Positions 32,070-41,198 of a stretch of 64,000 nucleotides of DNA are shown piece after piece. The position numbers and the translations under genes were made by a program. The DNA is taken from the NCBI GenBank assembly GCA_040398525.1, contig JBBATY010000002.1:1-64000 (forward strand), written 5' to 3'. Position 1 is the first letter of the stretch; every line of letters starts with the position of its first letter. Source of the stretch: VFMC01 sp040398525 (GTDB lineage: Bacteria; Actinomycetota; Acidimicrobiia; Acidimicrobiales; Ilumatobacteraceae). The notes under the pieces are model-generated. The model had not been told where the DNA came from and searched no databases. It worked only from the letters and a program-made list of their open reading frames with translations.

Positions 32070-32816
32070 ATGTTCTGGTGCCCGTCGTCCCGTGATGCGA
32101 TCCGCGTGAGCGGTCCCGATGCAGTCACCTACCTCCACTCGCAGCTCAGCCAGGATCTGCGGCCGCTTGCGGTCGGCTCCAGCACCTGGGCGTTCCTGCT
32201 GCAGCCCACCGGCCGGGTCGACGCGCTCGTCCGCGTGACGCGTCGCGGCGACGACGAGCTCGTGCTCGATACCGACGCCGGTTTCGGCGAGGTGGTGGCA
32301 GCACGCGTCCTGCGGTTCCGGATCCGTGTGCGCGCCGACGTCGAGCCGTTCGCGATGGCGTGCATCGCTGTCCGGCCCGAGCCGGGTGAGGGCGAGCTCG
32401 AGGTGCCTCCCGGTGCGGTCGTCGCCTGGGGTGGTGGGTTCGACCTGTGCGGCGACGCGACGCCAGCACCCGACTGCCGCGAGGCCGGCTCGGCCGAGCT
32501 CGAGGCGGCGCGCATCGAGGCGCGGTGGCCGGCCATGGGCGCCGAGGTCGTCCCTGGCGAGACCATCCCCGCCGAGCTCGGTCTGAACGACGTCGCGGTG
32601 AGCTTCGCGAAGGGCTGCTACCCGGGCCAGGAGTTGGTGGAGCGGATGGACAGCCGAGCGTCGTCGGCGCCCCGCCTGCTGCAGCTCGTCGACGTGCCTG
32701 TGGGCACGGTGCCCGGTGCCGACCTTGTCGTCGGCTCGGAGGTCGCCGGAACGGTCACCTCGGTGCAGGGCACCCGAGCGCTCGCCCTGGTGAAGCGCAG
32801 CTTCGTCGACCGCTGA
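32070..32816 (+). CDS. folate-binding protein YgfZ/GcvT-like (iron-sulfur repair factor)
   Basis: This is a 248-residue protein of the YgfZ/IBA57 family, which uses tetrahydrofolate and a conserved Cys to help maintain iron-sulfur enzymes. The hallmark K-G-C-Y-x-G-Q-E motif is present as FAKGCYPGQELVERM. The N-terminal GcvT-like part has TYLHSQLSQDL and FLLQPTGRVDALV. The ATG at 32070 is preceded by GACACT at 32058-32063 with six bases between and no ribosome-binding sequence. It is convergent with the M50 protease gene, ten bases apart. Confidence 0.85.
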   Translation: MFWCPSSRDAIRVSGPDAVTYLHSQLSQDLRPLAVGSSTWAFLLQPTGRVDALVRVTRRGDDELVLDTDAGFGEVVAARVLRFRIRVRADVEPFAMACIAVRPEPGEGELEVPPGAVVAWGGGFDLCGDATPAPDCREAGSAELEAARIEARWPAMGAEVVPGETIPAELGLNDVAVSFAKGCYPGQELVERMDSRASSAPRLLQLVDVPVGTVPGADLVVGSEVAGTVTSVQGTRALALVKRSFVDR

Positions 32817-32826
32817 GGCCTGCGGC

Positions 32827-34038
32827 TCAGCTCTCGAGCCGGCCGCGGAGCTCGACGACTCGCGGGTCGTCCCGGACGGCGTCGAGCTCCGGCGCCAGGT
32901 CGATGGTGAGGGAGGCGCCGTGCGGGTCGGTGCCGACGTCGACCGCCGCAGTGAGCCACCCGATGCAGGTCTCGCGGTCTGCGAGTGCTCCAGCGGCGCG
33001 GGCGACCACGAGCGCCGTGGTGGTGGTGGGCACTCGGCGGTGGCTGTCGGCTGCGTAGTTCGCGGCCTCTGCAAAGTTGCCGAGGCCCAGCAGCACCATC
33101 GCCAGGGCATGCTCGCTGTGGGGTCGGCCAGTGGGGTAGGGCCGGGGGAGCAGGTCGACCAGGGCCGCCAGCTGCTCCGGCGGGGCCGTGTCCGGCGGCC
33201 ACCAGTCGGCTCGTCCCGTGGAGGCGAACTCGGCCACGAGCAGGTCGCGTGCGATGTCGGGGTGGCCCTGCGCGAGTTGCTGTGAGGCGCGGAACCACGG
33301 TGAGGGCAGCAGGCCCTCGGGGATCCGCCCGACATCGCCTGTCGCCCACGCGTGCGCCTCGCCGACCGCAGCTGGGGAGCGCCTGCGACCCGACTCGGCC
33401 CGCCGGGCGACGAGCATCTGGATCTGGAAGATGAGCGGGAAGATGACGAAGTACCCGAATCCGACCAGCCGCGGGTTGGTGAAGAACCACAGCCCAGCAG
33501 CCGAGGTGAGCACGATGCTGAACCAGAGCATCACCGAGCGCGAGCGCGTGGGGATGACCGTGTCGAGCGCCGCCTGCACCACGTGGCCACCGTCGAGCGG
33601 CAGCACCGGCACGAGGTTGAGCGCGCCCATCACCGGACCGGTCCACCAGATGGCGAGGGCAGCGGGGCTCGAGGTGTAGGACGAGTGGTCGAGCGGGTCG
33701 ACGCCCATCGCGAACAGGACTGCGAGGCTCACGCCGATCTGGACCGCCGGCCCGGCGAGCGAGATGCCGGCGCGCTCCCACGGGCGCAGTGGCCGGACCG
33801 GTACGAACGAGGCGTACCCGGCGAGGAAGTCGAGCGCGATCTCGGCCTTGGCACCGGTGGCCCGCGCCGCGAACGCATGCCCGAGCTCGTGGAGCAGCGT
33901 CAGCACGGCTGCCGACCCGGCGATCCAGATGCCGAGCTCGAAGCCGTTCAGGAACACGACGAGGCCGATGAACACCAAGAAGCCGGCGCGCACGTGGATC
34001 GGGAAGCCGAAGAGACGGAACAGCGGCGCGCCAGCCAT
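32827..34038 (-). CDS. M50 family site-2-type metalloprotease with C-terminal soluble domain
   Basis: This is a 403-residue membrane protease. Zinc ligands are in LLHELGHAFAARATG, and the third ligand Asp is in NLVPVLPLDGGHVV. Five or six membrane segments lie in the first 220 residues. The last 180 residues are soluble and helical, with Ala-rich repeats that look TPR-like (EHALAMVLLGLGNFAEAANY). It resembles the SpoIVFB-like branch without CBS domains. The ATG at 34038 is my choice; an in-frame GTG two codons upstream (34044) is possible. TAGAGT on the minus strand (34054-34049) ends ten bases before the ATG. It is divergent from ppdK. Confidence 0.85.
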   Translation of the reverse strand: MAGAPLFRLFGFPIHVRAGFLVFIGLVVFLNGFELGIWIAGSAAVLTLLHELGHAFAARATGAKAEIALDFLAGYASFVPVRPLRPWERAGISLAGPAVQIGVSLAVLFAMGVDPLDHSSYTSSPAALAIWWTGPVMGALNLVPVLPLDGGHVVQAALDTVIPTRSRSVMLWFSIVLTSAAGLWFFTNPRLVGFGYFVIFPLIFQIQMLVARRAESGRRRSPAAVGEAHAWATGDVGRIPEGLLPSPWFRASQQLAQGHPDIARDLLVAEFASTGRADWWPPDTAPPEQLAALVDLLPRPYPTGRPHSEHALAMVLLGLGNFAEAANYAADSHRRVPTTTTALVVARAAGALADRETCIGWLTAAVDVGTDPHGASLTIDLAPELDAVRDDPRVVELRGRLES

Positions 34039-34105
34039 GACCACCTCGACTCTACGGGCGAACGAAGCCGCGCGGAGGGCCGCCCGCCTCCTAGACTCGA
34101 CAGAC

Positions 34106-36769
34106 GTGCCGTACGTCTACGCCTTCGATCACAAGCACCGTCGTTCTCCCATGGAGTACAAGGACCTCCTGGGTGGCAAGGGGGCCAACCTTGCCGAGAT
34201 GACCAGCGTGCTGAAGCTGCCGGTTCCCCCGGGGTTCACCATCTCGACGGATGCCTGCCGCGCCTACATGCATGGGGGCTGGCCAGGTGGCCTCGACGCC
34301 GAGATCGAGGCACAGGTCGCTGCGCTCGAGAAGAAGATGGGCCGCCGCCTCGGTGACGCGTCCGACCCGCTGCTGGTCTCGGTGCGCTCGGGCGCCAAGT
34401 TCTCGATGCCGGGCATGATGGACACGGTCCTCAACCTCGGCCTGAACGACGAGAGCGTGAAGGGTCTTGCTGCCGTCACCAACGACGAGCGCTTCGCCTA
34501 CGACAGCTACCGCAGGTTCATCTCGATGTACGGCCGCATTGTGCTCGGCATCGACGGCGGCCTGTTCGAGCACCCACTCGAGCACGCCAAGCACGCCGCC
34601 AAGGTGAAGAGCGACAACGAGCTGTCGGCCAAGGTGCTGAAGGACCTCTGCAAGCAGTACCAGGCAGTGGTCAAGAAGGTCACCAAGAAGGCCTTCCCGC
34701 AGGACCCGACGGCGCAGCTGCGTGGCGCGGTGGAGGCTGTGTTCAAGAGCTGGAACGGTCCGCGGGCCATCGCCTACCGCGTGCGCGAGAAGATCAGCCA
34801 CGAGCTCGGCACCGCGGTGAACGTGCAGGTGATGGTGTTCGGCAACCGCGACAGCAACAGCGGCACCGGCGTGGGCTTCACCCGCAACGCGGCAACTGGC
34901 GAGAACAAGCCGTACGGCGACTTCCTCGTGAATGCCCAGGGCGAGGACGTCGTGGCCGGCATTCGCAACACCGAAGACCTCGATGCGATGGCCACGCACT
35001 TCCCGGTCATCCACAAGGAACTGCTCGGCATCTTCGACCGCCTCGAGCGGCACTACCAGGACATGTGCGATACCGAGTTCACCATCGAGCAGGGCAAGCT
35101 CTGGATGCTGCAGACCCGTGTGGGCAAGCGCACCGGCGCTGCCGCGCTGCGCATGGCGGTCGACATGACCAAGGGGTCGGGCAAGGGTGCGGCGCGCTGG
35201 AAGATCTCCAGGAACGAAGCGCTCATGCGTGTCACCGCCGAGCACCTCGACCAGGTGCTCCACCCGCAGTTCGCCGGCAAGGGCAAGGTCCTCGCCAAGG
35301 GACTTGCGGCTTCTCCGGGTGCTGCCGTGGGTCGGGTGTACTTCACGGCTGACGACGCTGTCGACGCCGATGACCGGGGCGAGAAGGTCATTCTCGTGCG
35401 CAACGAGACCAGCCCCGAAGACGTGCACGGGATGATGGTGAGCCAGGGCATCCTGACCGCCCGTGGCGGCCTGGTGAGCCACGCTGCCGTGGTCGCCCGT
35501 GGCTGGGGCACCCCGGCCATCGTGGGCGCCGAGGCCGTCAAGATCGAGGGCAAGCAGTTCAGCGTCGGCGACGTCGTGGTGAAGGAAGGCGACTTCATCT
35601 CCATCGACGGCTCGAGCGGTGAGGTCGTGCTCGGCGAGATGAAGACCCAGGCCGCCGAGCCGCCGGCCGAGTTCGGCGTCATCCTCGGTTGGGCCGACGC
35701 CGTGCGCAAGGGCAAGCTCGCCGTGCGCGCCAACGCCGATACCGGCGATGACGCCACCCAGGCCCGCGCGATGGGTGCCGAGGGCATCGGTCTGTGCCGC
35801 ACCGAGCACATGTTCCTCGCCCCCGACCGTCTGCCGGTGGTGCGTCGCATGATCCTCGCCGACACCCCGGCCGAGGAGAATGCCGCGTTGGCCGACCTGG
35901 GTCGTGTCCAGCAGATCGACTTCGAGGAGATCCTCGAGGCGATGGACGGTCTGCCGGTCACCGTGCGTCTGCTCGACCCGCCGCTGCACGAGTTCTTGCC
36001 GTCGGTGGAGGAGTTGAAGATCAAGCAGGCCACCGAGGGGCTCAGCAAGGGCGAGAAGGCCGAGCTGAAGGCCGCCGAGGAGTGGGCCGAGCACAACCCG
36101 ATGATCGGCACCCGCGGTGTGCGGCTCGGTGTCATCAAGCCGGGCCTCTACGGCATGCAGGTGCGGGCGCTCATGGCAGCCGCAGCAGCGTTGCGCAAGA
36201 AGGGCAAGAACCCGATCGTCGAAGTGATGATCCCGCTCACCGTCAACCGCGAAGAGCTCGAGCTGGCCCGCGGATGGGTGCAGGCCGAGATCGACGCAGC
36301 CACCAAGAAGCTGAAGAACAAGCCGCACGTCACCATCGGCACGATGATCGAGACCCCGCGCGCCGCAGTGCGAGCCGATCAGATCGCCGAAGCGGCCGAC
36401 TTCTTCTCGTTCGGCACCAACGACCTCACGCAGCTCACCTTCGGGTTCAGCCGCGACGACGTCGAGAGCCGGATGATGCCTGCCTACCTCGAGCAGGGCC
36501 TGCTGAAGCGCAATCCGTTCGAGACCATCGACCAAGAGGGTGTGGGCGCGCTGGTGAAACTGGCTGCGCAGCAGGGCCGGTCGGTGAAGAAGAACCTCAA
36601 GCTCGGTGTGTGCGGCGAGCATGGCGGCGACCCGGAGAGCATCCAGCTCTTCTTCGACGCCGGCCTCGACTATGTGAGCTGCAGCCCGTTCCGCGTGCCC
36701 ATCGCTCGGCTCGCCGCAGCGCAGGCGGTCATCACGCGTGCGGGTGGCTCCAAGACCGAGACGAAGTAG
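34106..36769 (+). CDS. ppdK: pyruvate, phosphate dikinase
   Basis: This 887-residue enzyme interconverts pyruvate, ATP and phosphate with PEP, AMP and pyrophosphate. The nucleotide-binding domain opens with KDLLGGKGANLAEMTSV. The swivelling domain carries the catalytic His459 in RGGLVSHAAVVARG, with Val457 where plant-type and many bacterial enzymes have Thr. The PEP/pyruvate TIM barrel has GLCRTEHMFL and the catalytic Cys in LGVCGEHGGDP. It supports gluconeogenesis or PEP recycling. GTG at 34106 follows TAGACT (34092-34097) by eight bases, so it is probably leaderless. No PPDK regulatory kinase gene is nearby. terC follows six bases after the stop. Confidence 0.95.
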   Translation: MPYVYAFDHKHRRSPMEYKDLLGGKGANLAEMTSVLKLPVPPGFTISTDACRAYMHGGWPGGLDAEIEAQVAALEKKMGRRLGDASDPLLVSVRSGAKFSMPGMMDTVLNLGLNDESVKGLAAVTNDERFAYDSYRRFISMYGRIVLGIDGGLFEHPLEHAKHAAKVKSDNELSAKVLKDLCKQYQAVVKKVTKKAFPQDPTAQLRGAVEAVFKSWNGPRAIAYRVREKISHELGTAVNVQVMVFGNRDSNSGTGVGFTRNAATGENKPYGDFLVNAQGEDVVAGIRNTEDLDAMATHFPVIHKELLGIFDRLERHYQDMCDTEFTIEQGKLWMLQTRVGKRTGAAALRMAVDMTKGSGKGAARWKISRNEALMRVTAEHLDQVLHPQFAGKGKVLAKGLAASPGAAVGRVYFTADDAVDADDRGEKVILVRNETSPEDVHGMMVSQGILTARGGLVSHAAVVARGWGTPAIVGAEAVKIEGKQFSVGDVVVKEGDFISIDGSSGEVVLGEMKTQAAEPPAEFGVILGWADAVRKGKLAVRANADTGDDATQARAMGAEGIGLCRTEHMFLAPDRLPVVRRMILADTPAEENAALADLGRVQQIDFEEILEAMDGLPVTVRLLDPPLHEFLPSVEELKIKQATEGLSKGEKAELKAAEEWAEHNPMIGTRGVRLGVIKPGLYGMQVRALMAAAAALRKKGKNPIVEVMIPLTVNREELELARGWVQAEIDAATKKLKNKPHVTIGTMIETPRAAVRADQIAEAADFFSFGTNDLTQLTFGFSRDDVESRMMPAYLEQGLLKRNPFETIDQEGVGALVKLAAQQGRSVKKNLKLGVCGEHGGDPESIQLFFDAGLDYVSCSPFRVPIARLAAAQAVITRAGGSKTETK

Positions 36770-36774
36770 CACCC

Positions 36775-37824
36775 GTGCATCTGGCTGGTCTGCTCGCAGC
36801 GGAGGCTACGGACGAGAAGTTCGCCGATATCGACGTCCCGCTCTGGGGCTGGGCGGCCCTCGTTGCGTTCATCATCCTGTTGCTCCTCGTCGACCTGGTG
36901 GTATTCCATCGCGAGGCGCACGACGTGCAGACCAGGGAAGCCGCGATCGAGTCGGTCATCTGGGTGTCGATCGGGCTCGCCTTCACCTTCGTGGTGTGGT
37001 GGGCCTTCGGCGGCGCAGCAGGCACTGAGTACATCTCCGGCTATCTGATCGAAAAGAGCCTGAGTGTCGACAACGTCTTCGTCTGGGCGCTGATCTTCAC
37101 CCACTTCCGCGTGCCCGGGAAGTACCAGCACCGGGTGCTGTTCTGGGGGATCTTCGGGGCCCTCGTGCTCCGGGCCATCTTCATCTTCGCGGGTGTGGCG
37201 CTGATCAACCGATTCTCGTGGGTGCTGTACCTGTTCGGGATCTTCCTGCTCTACACCGCCGTGAAGATGGTTCTGGGCAGTGACGAGGAGATGGACCCAG
37301 CGGATTCCAAGTTCCTGAAGCTCGTGCGGCGCTTCGTCCCGGTCACCAACGAGCTCGACGGCCAGAAGCTGTTCACCAGGGTCAACGCGAAGCGGGTTGC
37401 CACGCCGTTGTTCGCAGTGCTGCTGCTGGTCGAGGCGACCGATGTCATCTTCGCGGTCGACTCCGTGCCAGCGGTTCTGGCCGTCAGCCGCGAACAGTTC
37501 ATCGTGTTCAGCTCGAACGCCTTCGCGATCCTCGGCCTGCGTGCGCTGTACTTCCTGCTCGCCGACATGCATGCCCGGTTCAGCTACCTCCAGCAGGGCC
37601 TTGCGGTGATCCTCGCCTTCGTCGGCATCAAGATGATCATCGCCCAGGAGCCCCTCGAATACCACATCCCGACGGCCATCTCGTTGCTGGTGATCGCCCT
37701 GGTGCTGACCGTGTCGGTGGTGATGTCGTTGCAGACCAAGCCGCATGTCGACACCATCGAGGTGCTCGACGACGACGGCCTGCCGATGCACCACGAGGAG
37801 CCACCGCCCCCGCAGGAGCGCTGA
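36775..37824 (+). CDS. TerC family integral membrane protein
   Basis: This is a 349-residue membrane protein with about eight segments. It has the TerC signatures EKSLSVDNVFVWALIF and VEATDVIFAVDSVPAVLA; the acidic residues inside these helices are conserved and are thought to move or bind metal ions. Family members (TerC, Alx, MeeF/MeeY) export manganese or metallate secreted proteins. No ter genes for tellurite resistance are present. GTG at 36775 is six bases after the ppdK stop, so it is probably cotranscribed. The C-terminal tail is soluble and Pro-rich (EEPPPPQER). Confidence 0.85.
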   Translation: MHLAGLLAAEATDEKFADIDVPLWGWAALVAFIILLLLVDLVVFHREAHDVQTREAAIESVIWVSIGLAFTFVVWWAFGGAAGTEYISGYLIEKSLSVDNVFVWALIFTHFRVPGKYQHRVLFWGIFGALVLRAIFIFAGVALINRFSWVLYLFGIFLLYTAVKMVLGSDEEMDPADSKFLKLVRRFVPVTNELDGQKLFTRVNAKRVATPLFAVLLLVEATDVIFAVDSVPAVLAVSREQFIVFSSNAFAILGLRALYFLLADMHARFSYLQQGLAVILAFVGIKMIIAQEPLEYHIPTAISLLVIALVLTVSVVMSLQTKPHVDTIEVLDDDGLPMHHEEPPPPQER

Positions 37825-37863
37825 CCCGAGAGGCGTCGCGCGCCCTCGGGGTAGCCTCGGGCC

Positions 37864-39609
37864 ATGGCGATCGTCGACGAAGACCTCGAACGGCTGCGGG
37901 CAGCCGTCTCGATCGTCGATGTGGTGCAGCGGTACATGGCGCTGCGCCGGGTCGGACGCAACTGGGTGGGGCTGTGCCCGTTCCACGGCGAGCGCACGCC
38001 ATCGTTCAATGTGCGCGAGGAGACCGGCCGCTACCGGTGCTTCGGCTGTGGCGCGGCCGGCGACGTGTTCAACTTCGTCCAGCAGATCGAGCACCTCGAC
38101 TTCGGCGCCGCCGCCGAGCACCTGGCGGGCAAGGCAGGCATCCAGCTGCGCTACACCACGGGTGGCGAAGGTCGCGACCGGCAGCGTCGTCGACAGCTCG
38201 TCGAGGTGATGGCCAAGGCGGTCGACTGGTACCACGAGCGCCTGCTGCACGCTCCCGACGCTCGTGCAGCGCGCGACTACCTGCGGTCGCGCGGCCTGGC
38301 CGGCGATGTGGCGCGCACGTTCAAGATCGGGTGGGCGCCCGATGCGTGGGACGAGCTCAGCCGCGGGCTCGGGGTGTCGCCGGAGATGCTGCGCGAGACC
38401 GGCCTCGCCTTCGTGAACAAAGCCGGTCGCATGCAGGACGCGTTCAGGGCGCGGGTGATGTTCCCGATCTTCACCGAGAACGGCGAGGCGGCGGCCTTCG
38501 GTGGCCGGATCCTGCCCGGCTCGACCGATCCGGCCAAGTACAAGAACTCGTCGGAGACACCGATCTACGCGAAGTCGCGCACGCTGTACGGGTTGCACTG
38601 GGCCAAGGCCGACATCGTCACCAGCGACCAGGTCATCGTGTGCGAGGGGTATACCGACGTCATCGGGTTCCACCGGGCGGGCATCAAGCGCGCGGTGGCC
38701 ACCTGCGGCACGGCGCTCACCGAGGAGCACGTCCGCCTGATGAAGCGGTACGCCAGCAACGTCGTGCTCGCGTTCGACGCCGACAGCGCGGGCCAGGGCG
38801 CTGCTGCCAAGTTCTACGAGTGGGAGCAGAAGTACCAGCTGCGCGTCTTCGTCGCCCGCTTCCCGAAGGGCTCCGATCCGGGCGAGCTCAGCCAGACGAA
38901 CCCCGACGCGCTGCGCGACGCCGTCGACAAGGCACTGCCGTTCCTGAAGTTCCGCCTCGACCGGGTGCTCGCGGCCCGACCGCTGCGCTCGAACGAGGAC
39001 CGGGTCGGTGCGGCGCGCGAGGCGATGGCGGTGGTGAACGAGCATCCCGACCTCGACATCCGCAAGCTCTACGCGATCGAGGTGGCCGGCCACGTCGGCC
39101 TTCCCGAAGCCGATGTCGTGAAGGCGGCGGTCACCCGTTCCAACCGGCCCGAGATCCGCGTCACCCCCCAACGCCGCGTCGGTAGCGCCGAGAACGCCGA
39201 GTTCGTCGGTGTCGCTCTGCTGCTGCAGCGCTGGAACGAGATCGCCGATTGGCTGATCGAGGAGTTGTTCGCCGACGACTCGGTCCGGCGGGCCTTCCTG
39301 GCCCTGGCCGAGACCGACGGCAGCATCGATGCCGCGTTGGCGGCGGCCGACCCCGAGGCGCGTGAGGTACTGGAACGGGCGGCCGTCGCCGATGTCGACG
39401 CAGTGCCCTTCGTCGAGGCGTGCAACCTCATCGGTGCAGCGGTGCGCCGTGAGCTCCGGCGGCCCGTCGATCTGACCGACACCGCTGCTGTCCATACTCA
39501 CCGCGACGCCAAGCTCGACCTCGAGCAACTCGACGATGTGGAGGCCGCTCCGGAGGCCGCGAGCCGCTTGCTAGGGTGGCTCGCAGGACGGAGCGAGGAG
39601 CGCGTGTGA
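37864..39609 (+). CDS. dnaG: DNA primase
   Basis: This 581-residue primase makes RNA primers at the replication fork. The zinc finger is CPFH at 38-41 with CFGC at 59-62. The RNA polymerase core follows, and the TOPRIM domain has CEGYTDVIGFHRAG near residue 260 and LAFDADSAGQGAA. The C-terminal 150 residues are the helicase-binding part. The ATG at 37864 follows TAGCCT (37852-37857) by six bases without a ribosome-binding sequence. Its stop overlaps the start of rpoD (GTGA), the classic macromolecular-synthesis arrangement, here without rpsU. Confidence 0.95.
   Translation: MAIVDEDLERLRAAVSIVDVVQRYMALRRVGRNWVGLCPFHGERTPSFNVREETGRYRCFGCGAAGDVFNFVQQIEHLDFGAAAEHLAGKAGIQLRYTTGGEGRDRQRRRQLVEVMAKAVDWYHERLLHAPDARAARDYLRSRGLAGDVARTFKIGWAPDAWDELSRGLGVSPEMLRETGLAFVNKAGRMQDAFRARVMFPIFTENGEAAAFGGRILPGSTDPAKYKNSSETPIYAKSRTLYGLHWAKADIVTSDQVIVCEGYTDVIGFHRAGIKRAVATCGTALTEEHVRLMKRYASNVVLAFDADSAGQGAAAKFYEWEQKYQLRVFVARFPKGSDPGELSQTNPDALRDAVDKALPFLKFRLDRVLAARPLRSNEDRVGAAREAMAVVNEHPDLDIRKLYAIEVAGHVGLPEADVVKAAVTRSNRPEIRVTPQRRVGSAENAEFVGVALLLQRWNEIADWLIEELFADDSVRRAFLALAETDGSIDAALAAADPEAREVLERAAVADVDAVPFVEACNLIGAAVRRELRRPVDLTDTAAVHTHRDAKLDLEQLDDVEAAPEAASRLLGWLAGRSEERV
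39572..39577 (+). promoter_or_regulatory. candidate internal promoter for rpoD within the dnaG end
   Basis: TGCTAGGGT is an extended -10 hexamer near the end of dnaG. A transcript starting near 39584 would include GAGCGAGGAG at 39591-39600, a ribosome-binding sequence for the rpoD start at 39606. This would let rpoD be expressed independently of dnaG. Confidence 0.4.
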
Positions 39610-40883
39610 CCGACGCCGAGGCGCGGATCTCCGGCGGGGAGCCCCCGTTCACCGGAGTGGACGTGAGCGAGTGGCACGCCATGGTCGTTCGCGGTCGTGC
39701 CGACGGAGTCCTCCACGCCGAGGACATCGCCCATGTGTTGCGCCAGATCGAGCTGTCGAGCGATGTGCTCGCCCGGGTCGAGCGCGAGCTCGCCGCGCTG
39801 GGCATCGGCATCGACCACTCGATCGACGACGAGACCGACCACGCGCTCGAGGAGGCGGCAGCACGGGCGATGGCCGACGACGCCGACTCGCTCGCCGAGG
39901 CGCAGGGGGTCCTGGCGCGTCGTCGTCGTCGACGTGCCTCGCGCGCCAACGAGCGCGCCGACGCGGTCGTCAGTTCGGCCGATCCGGTGCGGATGTACCT
40001 GAAGGAGATCGGTCGGGTCGAGCTGCTCAGCCCGGCTGATGAGCGCCGCCTCGCCCAGGCCGTCGACGAGGGCAACCGCGCTGCGCTCGCGCTCGACGGC
40101 GAGTCGCTCGACCCTGCCGAACGCAGTCGGCTACTCGCGTCAGTGGAGGGCGGCCAACAGGCCAAGAGCGAGCTCATCCAGGCCAACCTGCGACTCGTCG
40201 TCAGCATCGCCAAGCGCTACACGATGCGCGGCATGCAGTTCCTCGACCTCATCCAGGAGGGCAACCTCGGACTGATGCGGGCGGTCGACAAGTTCGACCA
40301 CACCAAGGGCTTCAAGTTCTCGACCTATGCGACGTGGTGGATCCGCCAGGCGATCACCCGTGCCATCGCCGACCAGGCGCGTACGATCCGGATCCCTGTC
40401 CACATGGTCGAGACGATGAACCGGGTGCTGCGCACCCAGCGGCAGATGCAACAGGACCTCGAGCGCGAGCCAACGCTCGACGAGCTGAGCGATCGGGTTG
40501 GTCTTCCCTCCGATCGCGTGCGCGAGCTGCTGCGCATCTCGCAGGACCCGCTCTCGCTCGACTCGCCTCTCGGCGACGGTGACGATGCCAGCCTGGGCGA
40601 CTTCATCGAGGACGCCCGCAGCGACTCGCCGCTCGACAGCGCCACCCGCATGATGTTGGCCGAGGCGATCGAGAAGGCCTTGGGCGAGTTGCCGCCGCGC
40701 GAGCAGGAGATCGTGCGCATGCGCTTCGGACTCGACGGCGAGCAGCCCCGCACCCTCGACGAGGTCGGCCGGGCCTTCAGCGTCACCCGCGAGCGTGTCC
40801 GCCAGATCGAGGCAAAGACCCTCGCCAAGCTGCGCCACCCGATGCGCGGCTCGCAGCTGAAGGAGTTCCTCGACGGCGAGTGA
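39606..40883 (+). CDS. rpoD: RNA polymerase primary sigma factor
   Basis: This is a 425-residue sigma-70 factor of the primary group. Region 1.2 reads SADPVRMYLKEIGRVELLS. Region 2 has NLRLVVSIAKRYTMRGM, DLIQEGNLGLMRAVDKFD and the -10 recognition helix in FSTYATWWIRQAITRAI. Region 3 follows, and region 4 ends with EVGRAFSVTRERVRQIEAKT, the -35 recognition helix. The GTG at 39606 has a clear ribosome-binding sequence and overlaps the dnaG stop. An upstream in-frame GTG at 39576 would add ten residues but overlaps the TAGGGT hexamer. This protein should read the TAnnnT promoters seen throughout the window. Confidence 0.93.
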   Translation: MTDAEARISGGEPPFTGVDVSEWHAMVVRGRADGVLHAEDIAHVLRQIELSSDVLARVERELAALGIGIDHSIDDETDHALEEAAARAMADDADSLAEAQGVLARRRRRRASRANERADAVVSSADPVRMYLKEIGRVELLSPADERRLAQAVDEGNRAALALDGESLDPAERSRLLASVEGGQQAKSELIQANLRLVVSIAKRYTMRGMQFLDLIQEGNLGLMRAVDKFDHTKGFKFSTYATWWIRQAITRAIADQARTIRIPVHMVETMNRVLRTQRQMQQDLEREPTLDELSDRVGLPSDRVRELLRISQDPLSLDSPLGDGDDASLGDFIEDARSDSPLDSATRMMLAEAIEKALGELPPREQEIVRMRFGLDGEQPRTLDEVGRAFSVTRERVRQIEAKTLAKLRHPMRGSQLKEFLDGE

Positions 40884-40931
40884 TCGAACGACTCGGCGCG
40901 CGAAGATCGTGTGACGGGCGGTCGAGGCCGC

Positions 40932-40937
40932 TAGATT
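40932..40937 (+). promoter_or_regulatory. -10 element of the tRNA-Asn gene
   Basis: TAGATT ends 11 bases before the tRNA 5' end and is identical to the hexamer before tRNA-Val(CAC). Confidence 0.6.
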
Positions 40938-40948
40938 TGGCGGCGCCT

Positions 40949-41024
40949 TCCGAGGTAGCTCAGTTGGCAGAGCAGCTGACTGTTAATCAGCGGGTCGCAG
41001 GTTCGAGCCCTGCTCTCGGAGCCA
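40949..41024 (+). tRNA. tRNA-Asn(GTT)
   Basis: The acceptor stem is TCCGAGG with TCTCGGA (last pair G-T). The anticodon stem GCTGA/TCAGC encloses CTGTTAA with anticodon GTT, and the T arm is GCAGG-TTCGAGC-CCTGC. The discriminator is G and CCA is encoded. Confidence 0.95.
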
Positions 41025-41026
41025 CT

Positions 41027-41059
41027 CACAGCCCGCCTCGTGCGGGCTGTGCCAGTTTT
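41027..41059 (+). terminator. intrinsic terminator between tRNA-Asn and tRNA-Met
   Basis: CACAGCCCGC and GCGGGCTGTG form a perfect ten-base-pair stem with loop CTCGT, followed by CCAGTTTT. This is the most canonical terminator in the window. It ends 11 bases before the next tRNA, so that tRNA either needs its own promoter or depends on read-through. Confidence 0.75.
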
Positions 41060-41069
41060 GGCGCTCCCC

Positions 41070-41142
41070 GGGGCGGTAGCTCAGTGGTCAGAGCAGGGGA
41101 CTCATAATCCCTGGGTCGTGGGTTCGATCCCCACCCGCCCCA
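41070..41142 (+). tRNA. tRNA-Met(CAT), elongator type
   Basis: The acceptor stem is GGGGCGG/CCGCCCC, the anticodon loop is CTCATAA with anticodon CAT, and the T arm is GTGGG-TTCGATC-CCCAC. The first pair is G-C and the anticodon stem lacks three final G-C pairs, so it is not an initiator. CCA is not encoded, unlike the neighbouring tRNA-Asn. A lysidine-modified tRNA-Ile2 has the same anticodon and cannot be excluded by eye. Confidence 0.85.
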
Positions 41143-41198
41143 CTCCGCCCACGACCTGGTGGCGCGGCTGCACCCCGCCGGGGACGGTCGACCGTGCC

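Noticed and set aside
36775..37824. Tellurite resistance locus
   Set aside because: Only terC is present, without terZABDE; TerC-family proteins alone are linked to manganese handling.
41070..41142. Initiator tRNA-fMet
   Set aside because: The first acceptor pair is G-C, not mismatched, and the anticodon stem lacks the three consecutive G-C pairs next to the loop.
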